In this document: positions 7,405 to 16,800 of the stretch, piece after piece | Numbering within the stretch: position 1 is the first letter of the stretch | How the letters are laid out: each line of letters starts with the position of its first letter | Assembly: GCF_000420465.1 (NCBI RefSeq) | Contig: NZ_ATUZ01000014.1 | Span: forward strand, 124,001-188,000 | Source: Desulfovibrio desulfuricans DSM 642 | GTDB taxonomy: Bacteria > Desulfobacterota > Desulfovibrionia > Desulfovibrionales > Desulfovibrionaceae | Reading direction: 5' to 3' | DNA: 64,000 nt | The notes under the pieces: model-generated | Seen by the model: the letters and a program-made list of their open reading frames with translations, nothing else | What the model was told of the DNA's origin: nothing | The model's database searches: none | Made by a program: the position numbers and the translations under genes

Positions 7405-7420
7405 TCACGCGCTCGCGTGA
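7405..7420 (-). promoter_or_regulatory. Perfect hairpin directly upstream of the dsrA ribosome binding site
   Basis: TCACGCG, two-base centre, CGCGTGA: a perfect 7-bp inverted repeat ending 16 nt before the GGAGG of dsrA and 28 nt before its ATG. In RNA it would be a tight GC-rich hairpin next to the ribosome landing site. In DNA it would be a dyad. Either a translational or a protein-binding role is possible. Confidence 0.45.
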
Positions 7421-7811
7421 CGTGCCGGTCAACTGCGGCGATCCGGTGCGGCAATCCGGGGTACAGGCGCGAAATCGCTGCCCGTGCATGGCGGGGATAC
7501 TCCCCCCAGCACACGCATGAAGGTAAAACCTGCATGCGCCCGCCCCGTAAAATCGGGACGCCCCAAGGGATCGCGGATAACGGACGTGCAAGGGCCACCG
7601 ACCGTCAGGCCGCAACGCGGTCAAAACACTGATTAGCCCATTTTCCACTTAATGACAACCGGGGCGGCATGATATACGCAAAAGGCGCAAGAATACCCGG
7701 CGATCAAGGCTTTGCGACACAATGCACGTGAGCACAGCATGCCAAAATCATTACTTTAGGCGAGACGTAGGGGCATTTTTTTGCGGAAAAAAGCAACTTT
7801 TTTCTTAAATA

Positions 7812-7829
7812 TTGTACTATTTTTCACAA
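7812..7829. promoter_or_regulatory. Candidate Rex operator in the dsrA upstream region
   Basis: TTGTACTATTTTTCACAA matches the Rex inverted repeat TTGTGAA-N4-TTCACAA at 11 of 14 defined positions, with a perfect right half. Rex is an NADH/NAD-sensing repressor known to control energy genes in Desulfovibrio. The site lies in the AT-rich core between dsrA and the divergent gene. Assignment rests on the motif only. Confidence 0.5.
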
Positions 7830-7844
7830 CAATACCGCACAGCC

Positions 7845-7873
7845 TTGGCAAAGCGCTTTCTTGCGCGTATGCT
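7845..7873 (+). promoter_or_regulatory. Sigma-70-like promoter for the 7949 gene
   Basis: TTGGCA (-35, 5 of 6) and TATGCT (-10, 4 of 6) are separated by exactly 17 nt. The predicted transcript start is about 70 nt before the ATG at 7949. Confidence 0.5.
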
Positions 7874-7948
7874 CAATATGGAATGTGCGGATGCGCCGCA
7901 CCAACAACGGCCTCACACGGCCGCATATCCGCAAGGGTTATCACTATA

Positions 7949-8218
7949 ATGAAAGACGAACTTGGACTGTACTATCACCCGCAGGCGGGCAATGCCCTCT
8001 CGCGCGTTTACGTGCGCCGCGGGCCTGACGGCGAGGTTGAATTTCGCCTCTGGCGCGCCGACCATCCCGAAGTGTGGGAGCGGCACCCCTGGCTGAGCAT
8101 GGCTGTGGTGCGCAGTGCCGCGCGCATGTACCAGCAAGAACGCAATGCCGAATCTGACCCCCTGCTGCTGTACGACATCGCCGTGGCCCGCGCCCTGCTC
8201 CAGGAGGACGAAGCGTGA
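7949..8218 (+). CDS. Conserved-looking hypothetical protein, 89 aa
   Basis: Not recognised. The 89-residue product begins MKDELGLYYHPQAGNALSRV and is rich in Arg, Trp and Ala (GEVEFRLWRADHPEVWERHP). It has no signal peptide, membrane segment or metal motif. The ATG at 7949 was taken as start because the sequence upstream lacks coding character and a promoter lies at 7845-7873; its Shine-Dalgarno (AAGGG) is weak. Its TGA overlaps the GTG of the next gene (GTGA), so the two are translationally coupled and probably work together. It is divergent from dsrA. Confidence 0.75.
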   Translation: MKDELGLYYHPQAGNALSRVYVRRGPDGEVEFRLWRADHPEVWERHPWLSMAVVRSAARMYQQERNAESDPLLLYDIAVARALLQEDEA

Positions 8219-9213
8219 ACGGGCGCTGGCTGCTGGCCAACCGCGATTTTCTCGTGCGCGATCTGGTGCGCGATTATTGCACCGTTTACAGCCTGCTGGC
8301 CGATCAACGCCGCCGCTTTGACGCGGACGGAGCCGTTTCTTACACAGCCTTGCGCGACCTTTTGGGCGAGGCCATGCGCAAGGGCGTTTTCTGGCGGCTC
8401 AAGGATACGGCCCATCACCTTTTCCGCAACAGCCCAGGCATCGAGGCCATGGCCCCCGGCGGCATGCCGCCGCTGGAGCTGCCACTGCCGGAAGAACCCG
8501 CCGATGAAAGCGGCAATACCGCGGAGATGGCTCAGATCACTGCGCTGCGCCGCCATGCGGACAGCGTGTTGCCTGGTGGCGCTCATGCCCAGAAGTCTTT
8601 TGAAACCCTCATTGACTGGTGCATCGGCTACGCCTTTCACGAATGCGCCAAACTGAAGGAAGACGCCTTTCAGGGCCAGCACTACGCCAACCGGCTTATT
8701 CAGATTTCGCGCAGGCCCGGGGTTACGGCAGACATGTACAACCCCTTGCGTGGCCTTGGCGGGCAAACCTCTGAAAGCTCCTCGCGCGAACTTTCGCGCA
8801 TCATGCACGTTCTGGCTCACGGGTTGCGGCTTCTCACAAGCTATCTGGCGGTCGAGCGGCACAACGCGCATCTGGCGCGCTGGCTTGCCACCGAAGAAGA
8901 CTTTGCCCGCCAGGTCTTTGGAACGGGTTACGAACACCTCCTGACTTCGCTCTTCGGCAACGACAGGGAACGCCTCTACCTTCTGGCTGCCAGGGATTTT
9001 CTCAATGCAGGCCGCCGCAATCCGGCGCTGGCCCTGCTTGCCCGCGCGCGCGACGGCGGGAGCCTTGGGCGGGAGGGCCATGCCCTGCTGCACGAACTGG
9101 AATGCGCCGCCGCGTCAGAGGCCGACTGCTCCGGGCTTTGCGCCGCCTGCGGCAAAAAGAACACACTCCCCTGCCTGCCCTACCTGAGCAGTCAGGGCCA
9201 CGGATGTGCATGA
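8215..9213 (+). CDS. Hypothetical protein with C-terminal cysteine cluster, 332 aa
   Basis: Function unknown. Mostly alpha-helical, soluble and Arg/Leu/Ala-rich, with no signal peptide. The C-terminus carries a cysteine cluster, CSGLCAACGKKNTLPCLP, which could bind a metal or iron-sulfur cluster. The GTG start is supported by CAGGAGG 8 nt upstream and by a 4-nt overlap with the preceding gene. The 3' end overlaps the start of the RlpA gene, giving a three-gene operon. Nothing in the sequence ties it directly to sulfite reduction except its divergent neighbour dsrA. Confidence 0.8.
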   Translation: MNGRWLLANRDFLVRDLVRDYCTVYSLLADQRRRFDADGAVSYTALRDLLGEAMRKGVFWRLKDTAHHLFRNSPGIEAMAPGGMPPLELPLPEEPADESGNTAEMAQITALRRHADSVLPGGAHAQKSFETLIDWCIGYAFHECAKLKEDAFQGQHYANRLIQISRRPGVTADMYNPLRGLGGQTSESSSRELSRIMHVLAHGLRLLTSYLAVERHNAHLARWLATEEDFARQVFGTGYEHLLTSLFGNDRERLYLLAARDFLNAGRRNPALALLARARDGGSLGREGHALLHELECAAASEADCSGLCAACGKKNTLPCLPYLSSQGHGCA

Positions 9214-9914
9214 CGGTCAGACCGCTTCTTATTTTTCTTGTTGCCCTGCTTTGCGCCGCGCTCCTGAGCGGCTGTGGTTCGCGCTCCTGGCGCAAGGGCG
9301 GGGTTCCCGGCAGCCGCCCTTATACTGTGCGCGGCAAGACCTACTATCCCCTCAAGTCAGCCAATGGTTTTGTGGAAGAAGGCACGGCCTCATGGTACGG
9401 GCCAGGTTTCCACGGCAAAACCACGGCCAATGGCGAGACCTACAACCAGTACGCCATGACGGCGGCCCACAAACTGCTGCCCCTGGGCACCAAGGTGCGC
9501 GTCACCCACATGGGCAACGGGCGCTCCATCATTGTGCGCGTCAACGACCGTGGGCCTTTTGTGGATGACCGCGTCATTGACCTCTCCCGCGCTGCGGCCA
9601 GCCGCCTGAACATCCTTGGCCCCGGAACGGCGCGCGTGCGCATTCAGAGCATGGGCGGCGTTGAACGCATGAAAGAAGACGGCGACCTTACCGGGGCTTT
9701 TTATGTTCAGGTGGGGGCATTTGCCGACAGGGTGAACGCCGACAACCTCATCAACATCCTTTCCCAGACCGGCAAACGAGGACGCCTCATTTACGGCAGC
9801 AACAACATGTGGAATGTGCAGGTGGGGCCGTGGCCCGATTCTTTCGGGGCGCAGCAAGAGCTTGATATTTTCCGCGCCATGTATCCCGGCGCTTTTGTAG
9901 TGGGTGACAATTAG
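9204..9914 (+). CDS. rlpA: RlpA-family septal ring lytic transglycosylase lipoprotein with SPOR domain
   Basis: Outer-membrane lipoprotein that cleaves denuded peptidoglycan glycan strands at the septum in other bacteria. A hydrophobic N-terminus ends in the lipobox LLSGC, with lipidated Cys24. Then comes the RlpA double-psi beta-barrel domain (residues about 55-150: GTASWYGPGFHGKTTANGE, TMGNGRSI-like VRVNDRGPFV, DRVIDLSRAAA) with the catalytic Asp of VNDRGP. A C-terminal SPOR domain follows (YVQVGAFADRVNADNL, WNVQVGPWPD). The start could also be the ATG at 9210, which overlaps the previous stop as ATGA. I prefer 9204 for its spacing to CAGGG. Confidence 0.9.
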   Translation: MCMTVRPLLIFLVALLCAALLSGCGSRSWRKGGVPGSRPYTVRGKTYYPLKSANGFVEEGTASWYGPGFHGKTTANGETYNQYAMTAAHKLLPLGTKVRVTHMGNGRSIIVRVNDRGPFVDDRVIDLSRAAASRLNILGPGTARVRIQSMGGVERMKEDGDLTGAFYVQVGAFADRVNADNLINILSQTGKRGRLIYGSNNMWNVQVGPWPDSFGAQQELDIFRAMYPGAFVVGDN

Positions 9915-9999
9915 CGACAATTATACACAGATCCCAAGCAATTTTTGTGCGGCAATCACCCCTGCCGCAGCTTTCAAATTCTATCTAGCTTTGGGCAGC

Positions 10000-10024
10000 A
10001 AAAAACCCCGCTTGCGCGGGGTTT
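10000..10024 (-). terminator. Bidirectional terminator between rlpA and the epimerase
   Basis: AAACCCCGC-TTGC-GCGGGGTTT hairpin (10003-10024). The T-run is strong on the minus strand (GGGGTTTTTTGC) and weaker on the plus strand, so it mainly ends the epimerase transcript. Confidence 0.8.
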
Positions 10025-10049
10025 CATATTTCTGAAATGAGATCGGCTG

Positions 10050-11072
10050 CTACAGGTTGGCTGCGTACCAGTCGCCCGCAAGGCGCAGGCCCTGGCGCAC
10101 GTCAAACTGGGGACCGTAGCCCAGCAGTTTTTCTGCGCGGCTGATATCGGCAAGGGAGTGACGCACATCGCCAGCGCGGAAGTCGCGATGCGCACACTCG
10201 GCGCTCATGACTTCGGGCTTGTGGCGGGCCACTTCTTCCTTGATGAGATCAAAAAGCTCATTCAGTGTGGTACGCTGGCCAAAGGCCACGTTGTAAATCT
10301 TGTTGGTGGCTTCGCCCTGGGCAAAGCTGGCAAGCAAATTGGCCTGCACAACGTTGTCGATATAGCAGAAGTCACGGCTGGTTTCGCCATCGCCGTTCAC
10401 AAAAACGGTTTCCTTCTTGATAAGGCTGGCGAACCACTGGGGAATAACGGCGGCATACGCGCCGTAAGGATCCTGGCGCTGGCCGAACACGTTGAAATAC
10501 CGCAGGCCAACACTTGAGAACCCGTAGCAGCGGTTGAACACGTCCGCATACAGTTCGTCCACGTACTTGGTGACAGCGTAAGGGGAAAGCGGGCTGCCGA
10601 TCTTGTCTTCCACCTTGGGCAGTTCGGGCGAATCGCCGTAGGTGGAGGAAGAAGCGGCGTACACAAAGCTCTTCACGCCCGCATCGCGCGCAGCCACAAG
10701 CATGTGCAGATAGCCGGTGATATTGCAGCTGTTGGACAACAGCGGGTCGTCAATGGAACGCGGCACAGAACCAAGGGCCGCTTCGTGCAGAACATGCTGC
10801 ACGCCCTTGCAGGCGGCGTGGCAGGTGTCGATATCGCGAATATCGCCTTCGATGAAGGTAAACCGACTCCACGCTTCTGGGCCAACGATGTCGCGCACCA
10901 TGTCCAGATTTTTCTGGTAGCCGGTAAGAAAGTTGTCCAGACCAACCACGGTCTGCCCAAGTTTCAGCAGATGTTCCAGCAGGTTGGAGCCAATAAAGCC
11001 CGCAACGCCGGTGATAAGCCAACGCGAAGGCTGGGCAGTCATGGACTTGGTAAGATCGGAATACGCGCTCAT
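10050..11072 (-). CDS. UDP-N-acetylglucosamine 4-epimerase (WbpP-type SDR)
   Basis: Extended short-chain dehydrogenase that interconverts UDP-GlcNAc and UDP-GalNAc (or their uronic acids), supplying sugar for surface polysaccharide. 340 residues, equal to WbpP. Motifs: NAD-binding [12 protein letters not shown] (residues 22-33), [28 protein letters not shown], catalytic [25 protein letters not shown] and [14 protein letters not shown]. These match the WbpP/GNE group closely, more than GalE. An AGGA Shine-Dalgarno precedes the ATG. It is divergent from the glycosyltransferase pair at 11299, which probably uses its product. Confidence 0.92.
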   Translation of the reverse strand: MSAYSDLTKSMTAQPSRWLITGVAGFIGSNLLEHLLKLGQTVVGLDNFLTGYQKNLDMVRDIVGPEAWSRFTFIEGDIRDIDTCHAACKGVQHVLHEAALGSVPRSIDDPLLSNSCNITGYLHMLVAARDAGVKSFVYAASSSTYGDSPELPKVEDKIGSPLSPYAVTKYVDELYADVFNRCYGFSSVGLRYFNVFGQRQDPYGAYAAVIPQWFASLIKKETVFVNGDGETSRDFCYIDNVVQANLLASFAQGEATNKIYNVAFGQRTTLNELFDLIKEEVARHKPEVMSAECAHRDFRAGDVRHSLADISRAEKLLGYGPQFDVRQGLRLAGDWYAANL

Positions 11073-11298
11073 TTTTGCGTCCTGTTTTCAGATTTCCGGC
11101 CTGCGCCAAGGCTGATTCCCGGGCAGCAGAACCATTGCTCTTTTACCCTGTAGCAGCACGACTGTAAAGCCGCGACGGCCTGCGCCGCCTATATATGCAA
11201 AAGCTCCTCCCCTTTTCATAACACGGTTGTAGTGCTATAGGCTTGCGCATGCGACACAAGCCCGCAGGACAAGCGCCGAACAAGGGAGAGCGCCGAGC

Positions 11299-12456
11299 AT
11301 GAAGATCATTGTTCTGGGCAACCAGACCAAAGCCATGAGCAACTTCTGGAGCGTGTTGATCCGGCACATGCGCAAGGCCGGGCACGAGGTGGTTTGCTGC
11401 GCCCCGCCAGGCGATGCCGATGCTGAAGCAGCACTGGCCGCTCAGGGTGCGCGCCTGCGCCACTATTCGCTGGACAGAAAGGGGCTGAACCCCCTGAGCG
11501 ACCTGCGCACCACGCGGGAGCTGTTCAGCCTTTTCAGGGACGAAAAGCCAGACCTGCTTTTTGCCTCCACCATCAAGCCTGTCATTTACGGCTGCATGGC
11601 GGCAAGGGCTGCTGGGATTCCCCACGTTTATGCCACCATCACCGGCCTTGGTTATGCCTTTGAGGCTGATACCTTCTTCAAGAAATGCGTCAACCGCCTG
11701 GGCCGCCTGCTATACCGAGTGGCGCTTTCGGGCGCGGAAGGCGTTTTTTTTCAGAATCAGGACGACATAAAGGTTTTCCGCCAGTCGGGCATCCTCGGCC
11801 GCAACGCGCGGGTGCTTACCGCGCGCGGCACCGGGGTGGATACAAAGCGCTTTGCCCCCAGCCCCTTGCCCGGCTATTCCGCCGATGGCCGCCTCAGTGG
11901 GTCGCCCCTTTTTCTGCTGGTGGCGCGCCTGCTTGAAGCCAAGGGCTTGCCGGAATATGCCGAAGCCGCACGCCTGCTCAAGGCCCGATACCCTGATGCC
12001 CGCTTTCAGGTGCTCGGCCCGCCGGAAAAAGGCCTCGGCAGCGTGAGCATGGAACAGATGGATGCGTGGCAGAAACAGGGCTGCATAGAATACCTTGGGG
12101 AAACACCCGATGTGCGCCCCTATGTGGCTGCGGCTCATGTGCTTGTGCTGCCTTCGTGGCGCGAGGGAACACCGACCTCCATTATGGAAGGCATGAGCAT
12201 GGGTCGCCCCGCTGTAGTCACGGATGCCCCCGGCTGCCGCGAAGTTGTGCGCGATGGCGTCAACGGCTATCTTGTGCCGGTGCGCAATCCGCAGGCGCTG
12301 GCAGGTGCCATGGAATCCTTCATCACCAGCCCTGAAAGCATTGCCCGCATGGGGCAGGCCGGGCACGAACTGGCCCTGAGTGAATTTGACGCCGAAAAAG
12401 TGGCCGCGCGCATTCTTGAAGACATGCGCGTGCCCGCCATTGAGGATACCCTATGA
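11299..12456 (+). CDS. Glycosyltransferase family 4
   Basis: Cytoplasmic GT-B retaining glycosyltransferase, 385 residues, for glycan assembly on a lipid carrier. The N-terminal domain begins MKIIVLGNQTKAMSNFWSVL and holds ASTIKPVIYGCMAARAAGIP. The C-terminal nucleotide-sugar domain has LLVARLLEAKGLPEYAEAAR, LPSWREGTPTSIMEGMSMGRP (EX7E motif) and VTDAPGCREVVRDGVNGYLVP. This resembles the family that follows WcaJ/PglC-type initiators. GGGAGAG precedes the ATG, and its stop overlaps the next gene by ATGA. Exact donor and acceptor are unknown. Confidence 0.9.
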   Translation: MKIIVLGNQTKAMSNFWSVLIRHMRKAGHEVVCCAPPGDADAEAALAAQGARLRHYSLDRKGLNPLSDLRTTRELFSLFRDEKPDLLFASTIKPVIYGCMAARAAGIPHVYATITGLGYAFEADTFFKKCVNRLGRLLYRVALSGAEGVFFQNQDDIKVFRQSGILGRNARVLTARGTGVDTKRFAPSPLPGYSADGRLSGSPLFLLVARLLEAKGLPEYAEAARLLKARYPDARFQVLGPPEKGLGSVSMEQMDAWQKQGCIEYLGETPDVRPYVAAAHVLVLPSWREGTPTSIMEGMSMGRPAVVTDAPGCREVVRDGVNGYLVPVRNPQALAGAMESFITSPESIARMGQAGHELALSEFDAEKVAARILEDMRVPAIEDTL

Positions 12457-13802
12457 TAAGCACATACCGCATGGCCATGCTGCAGGTTCTGGATCTCGTC
12501 TGCATTTTGCTGGCACTCAGCATTACCGGCTTTCTGACGGTCGAATCCGATCTGAGCATTTTCCACGACTATACGGGCGCTACGCTCTTTACCATCTTCT
12601 TTTACATGCTCTTTTTTTACATCCTTGATGCGTACAGCGTTGGCAACGAGGACTTCAAGGAGACCGTGGGGCGTGTGCTGGTAGCCTGCCTGCTTGGCAT
12701 CATTTCTTCGGCCACCGCTTCTTACGCCTTTCAGCACTGGCGTTTTGACCGCGAAACCGTGGCCATGCTTTTTGCTCTTTCGCTGGCCTTTTCTCTGGGC
12801 TGGCGCTGGATTTATCACCTCAATGCCGAAAGGCTCACCCATCCCCTGCGCATTTTGCTGGTGGGGGTGGACCGCGCAGGCAAGGTGCGCCAGTTGCTGG
12901 CAGAGGGGCTGCCCAAGGCCGAGATTCTTGGCTATGTGGGCGAACGCGATCAGGGGCCTGATGCCGGGCCGTGCCTTGGCGCACCCTTCATGGCTCTGGA
13001 CATTGCCAAAGAAAAACAGGCAACCATGATCCTGCTGCTGCCCGATGCGCCCATTGACGACGACATCGCCCATGATCTGCTGGAAGCGAAGCTGCGCGGC
13101 AGCATGGTGGTGGATATCCGCAGTTTTTATGAGCATGTGGTGCAGCGCCTGCCGCTCTCGCAGATCAACGATGAGTGGCTGTTGCAGACTGAAGGCTTTT
13201 CGCTGAACACGCGCGGCTCGTTACGCAGGCTCAAGCGCGCCCTCGATGTGCTGATCTCGCTGCTCCTGCTCATTCCCGCAGCGCCCATCATGCTGCTGAC
13301 CGCCCTTGTGGTGCGGCTGGAATCGCCCGGCCCGGTCATTTACAAACAGGATCGCGTTGGCCTTTTTGAAAAGGAATTTACGGTCTACAAGTTCCGCTCC
13401 ATGCGCGCAGATGCTGAAAAGAACGGAGCCGTATGGGCCAGCGCCCACGACGCGCGCGTGACAAAGTTCGGCAAGTTCATCCGCAAGGTGCGCATAGACG
13501 AACTGCCCCAGATATGGAACATCCTGAAAGGGGACATGAGCTTTATCGGCCCGCGCCCCGAGCGCATGGCCTTTGTGACCAAGCTCAAGGAAACCATACC
13601 CTACTACAGCCTGCGGCATACGGTTAAGCCGGGCCTCACCGGCTGGGCGCAGGTGTGCTATCCATACGGCGCGTCAGAAGATGATGCCCGCCGTAAACTG
13701 GAATATGACCTGTACTACATCAAGAACATGTCCATTCTGCTGGACATAAATATCGTGTTCAAGACGGTCGGCGTTGTGCTCTTCCCCAAGGGAGCGCGCT
13801 AG
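12453..13802 (+). CDS. Polyprenyl-phosphate sugar-1-phosphate transferase (WbaP/WcaJ family)
   Basis: Inner-membrane initiating enzyme that moves a sugar phosphate from a UDP-sugar onto undecaprenyl phosphate. 449 residues: four N-terminal membrane helices (about 1-115), a Rossmann-like CoA-binding type domain (LRILLVGVDRAGKVRQLL, about 130-230), a fifth membrane hairpin (KRALDVLISLLLLIPAAPIM, about 260-290), and the catalytic C-terminal domain with VIYKQDRVGL, VYKFRSMR, RKVRIDELPQIWN and GDMSFIGPRPER. It overlaps the GT4 gene by 4 nt, so initiation and the first glycosyl transfer are coordinated. Together with the divergent epimerase this is a minimal glycan set. No flippase or polymerase is in view. 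Confidence 0.92.
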   Translation: MISTYRMAMLQVLDLVCILLALSITGFLTVESDLSIFHDYTGATLFTIFFYMLFFYILDAYSVGNEDFKETVGRVLVACLLGIISSATASYAFQHWRFDRETVAMLFALSLAFSLGWRWIYHLNAERLTHPLRILLVGVDRAGKVRQLLAEGLPKAEILGYVGERDQGPDAGPCLGAPFMALDIAKEKQATMILLLPDAPIDDDIAHDLLEAKLRGSMVVDIRSFYEHVVQRLPLSQINDEWLLQTEGFSLNTRGSLRRLKRALDVLISLLLLIPAAPIMLLTALVVRLESPGPVIYKQDRVGLFEKEFTVYKFRSMRADAEKNGAVWASAHDARVTKFGKFIRKVRIDELPQIWNILKGDMSFIGPRPERMAFVTKLKETIPYYSLRHTVKPGLTGWAQVCYPYGASEDDARRKLEYDLYYIKNMSILLDINIVFKTVGVVLFPKGAR

Positions 13803-13837
13803 TCCGCGCCTCAAAGCGCACAGCCGCTGCAAATACC

Positions 13838-13873
13838 AAAGCCCCGCGGGATAATCCCGCGGGGCTTTTTATG
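13838..13873 (+). terminator. Bidirectional terminator
   Basis: AAAGCCCCGCGGG-ATAAT-CCCGCGGGGCTTT, a perfect 13-bp stem with T-rich ends on both strands. It serves the plus-strand sugar-transferase gene and the minus-strand GGDEF-EAL gene. Confidence 0.92.
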
Positions 13874-13892
13874 GCCTTGAAAAACTGGCAGA

Positions 13893-16800
13893 TTAAGCCA
13901 TTACCGCCGCAATGCTAGCGGCAGAACTTTTCAGATAGGTTGCAAAATCGCTGCCGCTGAGCGCCTGGGAAAAGATATAGCCCTGAATGATGCCGCAGCC
14001 ATTATTTGCCAGAAAATCAATCTGTTCCCGTGTTTCAACGCCTTCTGCCACTGTTGACATACCAAGGCCGGAGGCGAGGGTCAGCACGGTTTTAACAAGT
14101 TCATTGGAAGCGTTGAACGGCGCGTTGATACCGTCAATGAACGACTTGTCGATTTTCAGGCTGGCGATGGGCATGGTATGCAGATAGTACAGCGATGAAT
14201 ACCCGGTTCCAAAGTCATCCAGATATATCTGTATTCCCTGCTCGCTCAATGCCGCAATGGCCCGGGACGCCTCCGCCATATTGGACATAAAGGCGGTCTC
14301 GGTGATTTCCATGCCCAGGTGCCCGGGGCGCACATCTTCCCGGCCCAGCACGTCCAGCACATCATCCACAAATGTTTCAGCAATGATGCTGCGCCCGGAC
14401 ATGTTCACAGACATATGGACATTCCCAAGCCCCTGCTCCTTCCATTCCCTCTGCTGCCGGCACGCCTTGCGCAGCACGTACATGTCGAGCCGACGCACAA
14501 GCCCTATCTCTTCAGCCAGGGGGATAAACACAGAGGGAGGAATCCACGTGCCGTCAGCGCGCTTCCAGCGCACCAGAGCTTCACAGCCTGCAACTGCGCC
14601 GTTGGCAATATCAATCTTGGGCTGGTAGTGCACCTCAAAGGCAGCACTGTCCATGGCGCGAAAAAGCTCCGTTTCCAGCGCCATGCGGTCGTTGGCCGCC
14701 ACCGTGAGGTCTTCTGTAAAAAACGTATGCGTGTTCTTGCCCTTGGCCTTGGCTCTGTACATGGCAAGGTCGGCGCTTTGCATCAGCGCTTCCACTGTAG
14801 TGCCGTCGCCGGGATAGCAGGCAATGCCAATACTTGCGCTAAGATAGATGGAATATTCGTCCACATAAAAACAGCGGTTCAACGAATGCAGCACATTGCT
14901 TGCCAGGGCCTCAAGCTGGACCTTCCCCTGCGCCTTGCCCACCACAATGACAAATTCATCGCCGCCGGTACGCGCCACGCAGTCATCCTGCCGGGCCAGA
15001 TACGTCAGACGCTCCGCAGCCTGCCGTAAAAGTTTGTCGCCCAGCGAATGCCCGAAGCTGTCGTTCACCTGCTTGAAGCGGTCAAGGTCGATGAGCAGCA
15101 CGCCCACCATGCCCCCGGATTCATGCACTTCTTGCATGGCGGCCATGAGCCGCGTTGCCACCAGAGCCTTGTTGGCAAGCCCCGTGAGCAGGTCATGGTT
15201 GGCCCTGTAGGCCAGTTCCCTCTCCATTGCCGAGCGTTCCGAAATATCCAGCAGGGAAATGACGGACAGGCCGCTTTCAGGAACTTTTGCCCGGGTTACC
15301 AGCACATTGATGGTTTTTCCCGTGCTGCTCCGGATTTCTGCTTCGTATTTTTCACTGCCCCGTGTTGCAGAAGAGCCGAACGACAGCGGCGAATGCCCTT
15401 CGCCCTTACCCAGGAATCTGGTTATGAAGAGCTTTCCTTCAATCTCATCCGGGGGCATGCCCACAAGGTTGGAAAATTCAGTATTTGTCAAAAATATCAG
15501 CCCAGTGCTGCTAATAACCGCCGTCGCCGTGCCGGTGTTCATGAACAAGGTCTTGTACCGCTCTTCCGAGCGTTGCAGCTCCTTACGCGTTGTTTCCAGA
15601 TCCGTTATGTCCACAAACGATTCCAGAAAAATCTCTTCGCCCTTCATCTCAATGGCGCGCACGGATTTCACGATGGTCTTCATGGTGCCGTCCACAGACG
15701 TCAGCTGGCCTGCGAGCAGCTCGCCCTTGGGATTGCCCTTGCTCATGGGGCAGAGGTCCACCCCGCCGGGGCAGATAAATTCATGGCAGGGCCTGCCCAC
15801 AATTTCATTGGCAGGCAGGCCGATGAACTGTTGCGCAAAAGCATTGATGCTGCGCACTTTCAGGCTGCCCGGTTCAATGGTGATTACGCCTGCCTGAAGA
15901 GTATCCAGCGTCTGTTGCAAAAACTTTTCGTTGGATTGCAGGGCGTCAATCATGCTGTTGATCTTCTGGGAGAGGTCAAATATTTCGTCATCACCATGAA
16001 TATCAATCTTTTTCAGTGGCTCGCTGCTTTTTTCAATATGCTGCGCCTGCCGCTGCATGGAGAGAATGCGCCTGAGTATCTGCTTTTCTGTAAACACCAG
16101 GAATGCAATCAGCATACCCATACCTGTGACGACAATCAGAATAAAATTCTGCAAAAACATGCGCTTGCCAAGCTGGGCAATTTCCCGGCCTGTCACAAGC
16201 CGCAGGCAAAACGCCGCACAATCAAAAAGATCGCGCACCACTGAATATGAATTGATGCTGCCGTCTTCGCGCACAATTTTGAAGGCGTTCAGATCATCCG
16301 CAGCCACGGGCAGACTGGTGAACGCTTCCACCGGCAGCACCGTAAAACGCAGCAGGGTATCGTGTTCCACGTCCTTTATAAAATCCGCATCAATGGCGCG
16401 GGTCATGAAAACCACACCGTTGGCGGGCAGCAGCATGCCCGTATCGCGTATTTTCTGTGCCGCAACAATGTGCGGCACAGAGCCAATCACCATGACCCCT
16501 GCAAGACCTTCTTCCGAACTGCCATCAAGCCTGTTGACCAGTTGCCCGTAAAGGCGTTGCACCTCGGCTGTATGCTCAGGCTTGCGCCAGTCCGCATCGT
16601 CTTCAACCATATGTACGTTTGCTGCATCTCTGCTGACATAGGCAATGGACGACAAATTCAACTTTGCCAGCATCTTCTGCCGCAGGTTGGTTCGTACAAA
16701 CTCATCATTATTGTCCTGCATGAACCGGTAGGCGTCATCCCAGCATGCCCAGTCCACTGCGATATGGCTTAGCTGTGTTTCCTGCGCATGAATGTGGTTG

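Larger units (their letters stand above)
7377..7948. other. Divergent intergenic region between dsrA and the 7949 gene
   Basis: 572 bp without a convincing gene. An in-frame extension of dsrA covers part of it but has no family resemblance. Contents: a GGAGG Shine-Dalgarno for dsrA (7384-7388), a TCACGCG/CGCGTGA hairpin (7405-7420), a GGGG/CCCC hairpin near 7500, an AT-rich segment around 7775-7835 with a Rex-like site (7812-7829), and a sigma-70-like promoter for the plus-strand gene (7845-7873). The dsr transcript therefore probably has a leader of roughly 400 nt. Confidence 0.6.

Noticed and set aside
7030..7500. Riboswitch-like folds in the dsrA leader
   Set aside because: Several GC hairpins exist but no known aptamer core (cobalamin, SAM, TPP, FMN) could be matched.
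4557..7520. A 987-codon open frame on the plus strand opposite dsrA, dsrB and dsrD
   Set aside because: It is fully antisense to three certain genes, has a His/Gly/Val-rich composition typical of mirror frames of GC-rich codons, and resembles no protein family.
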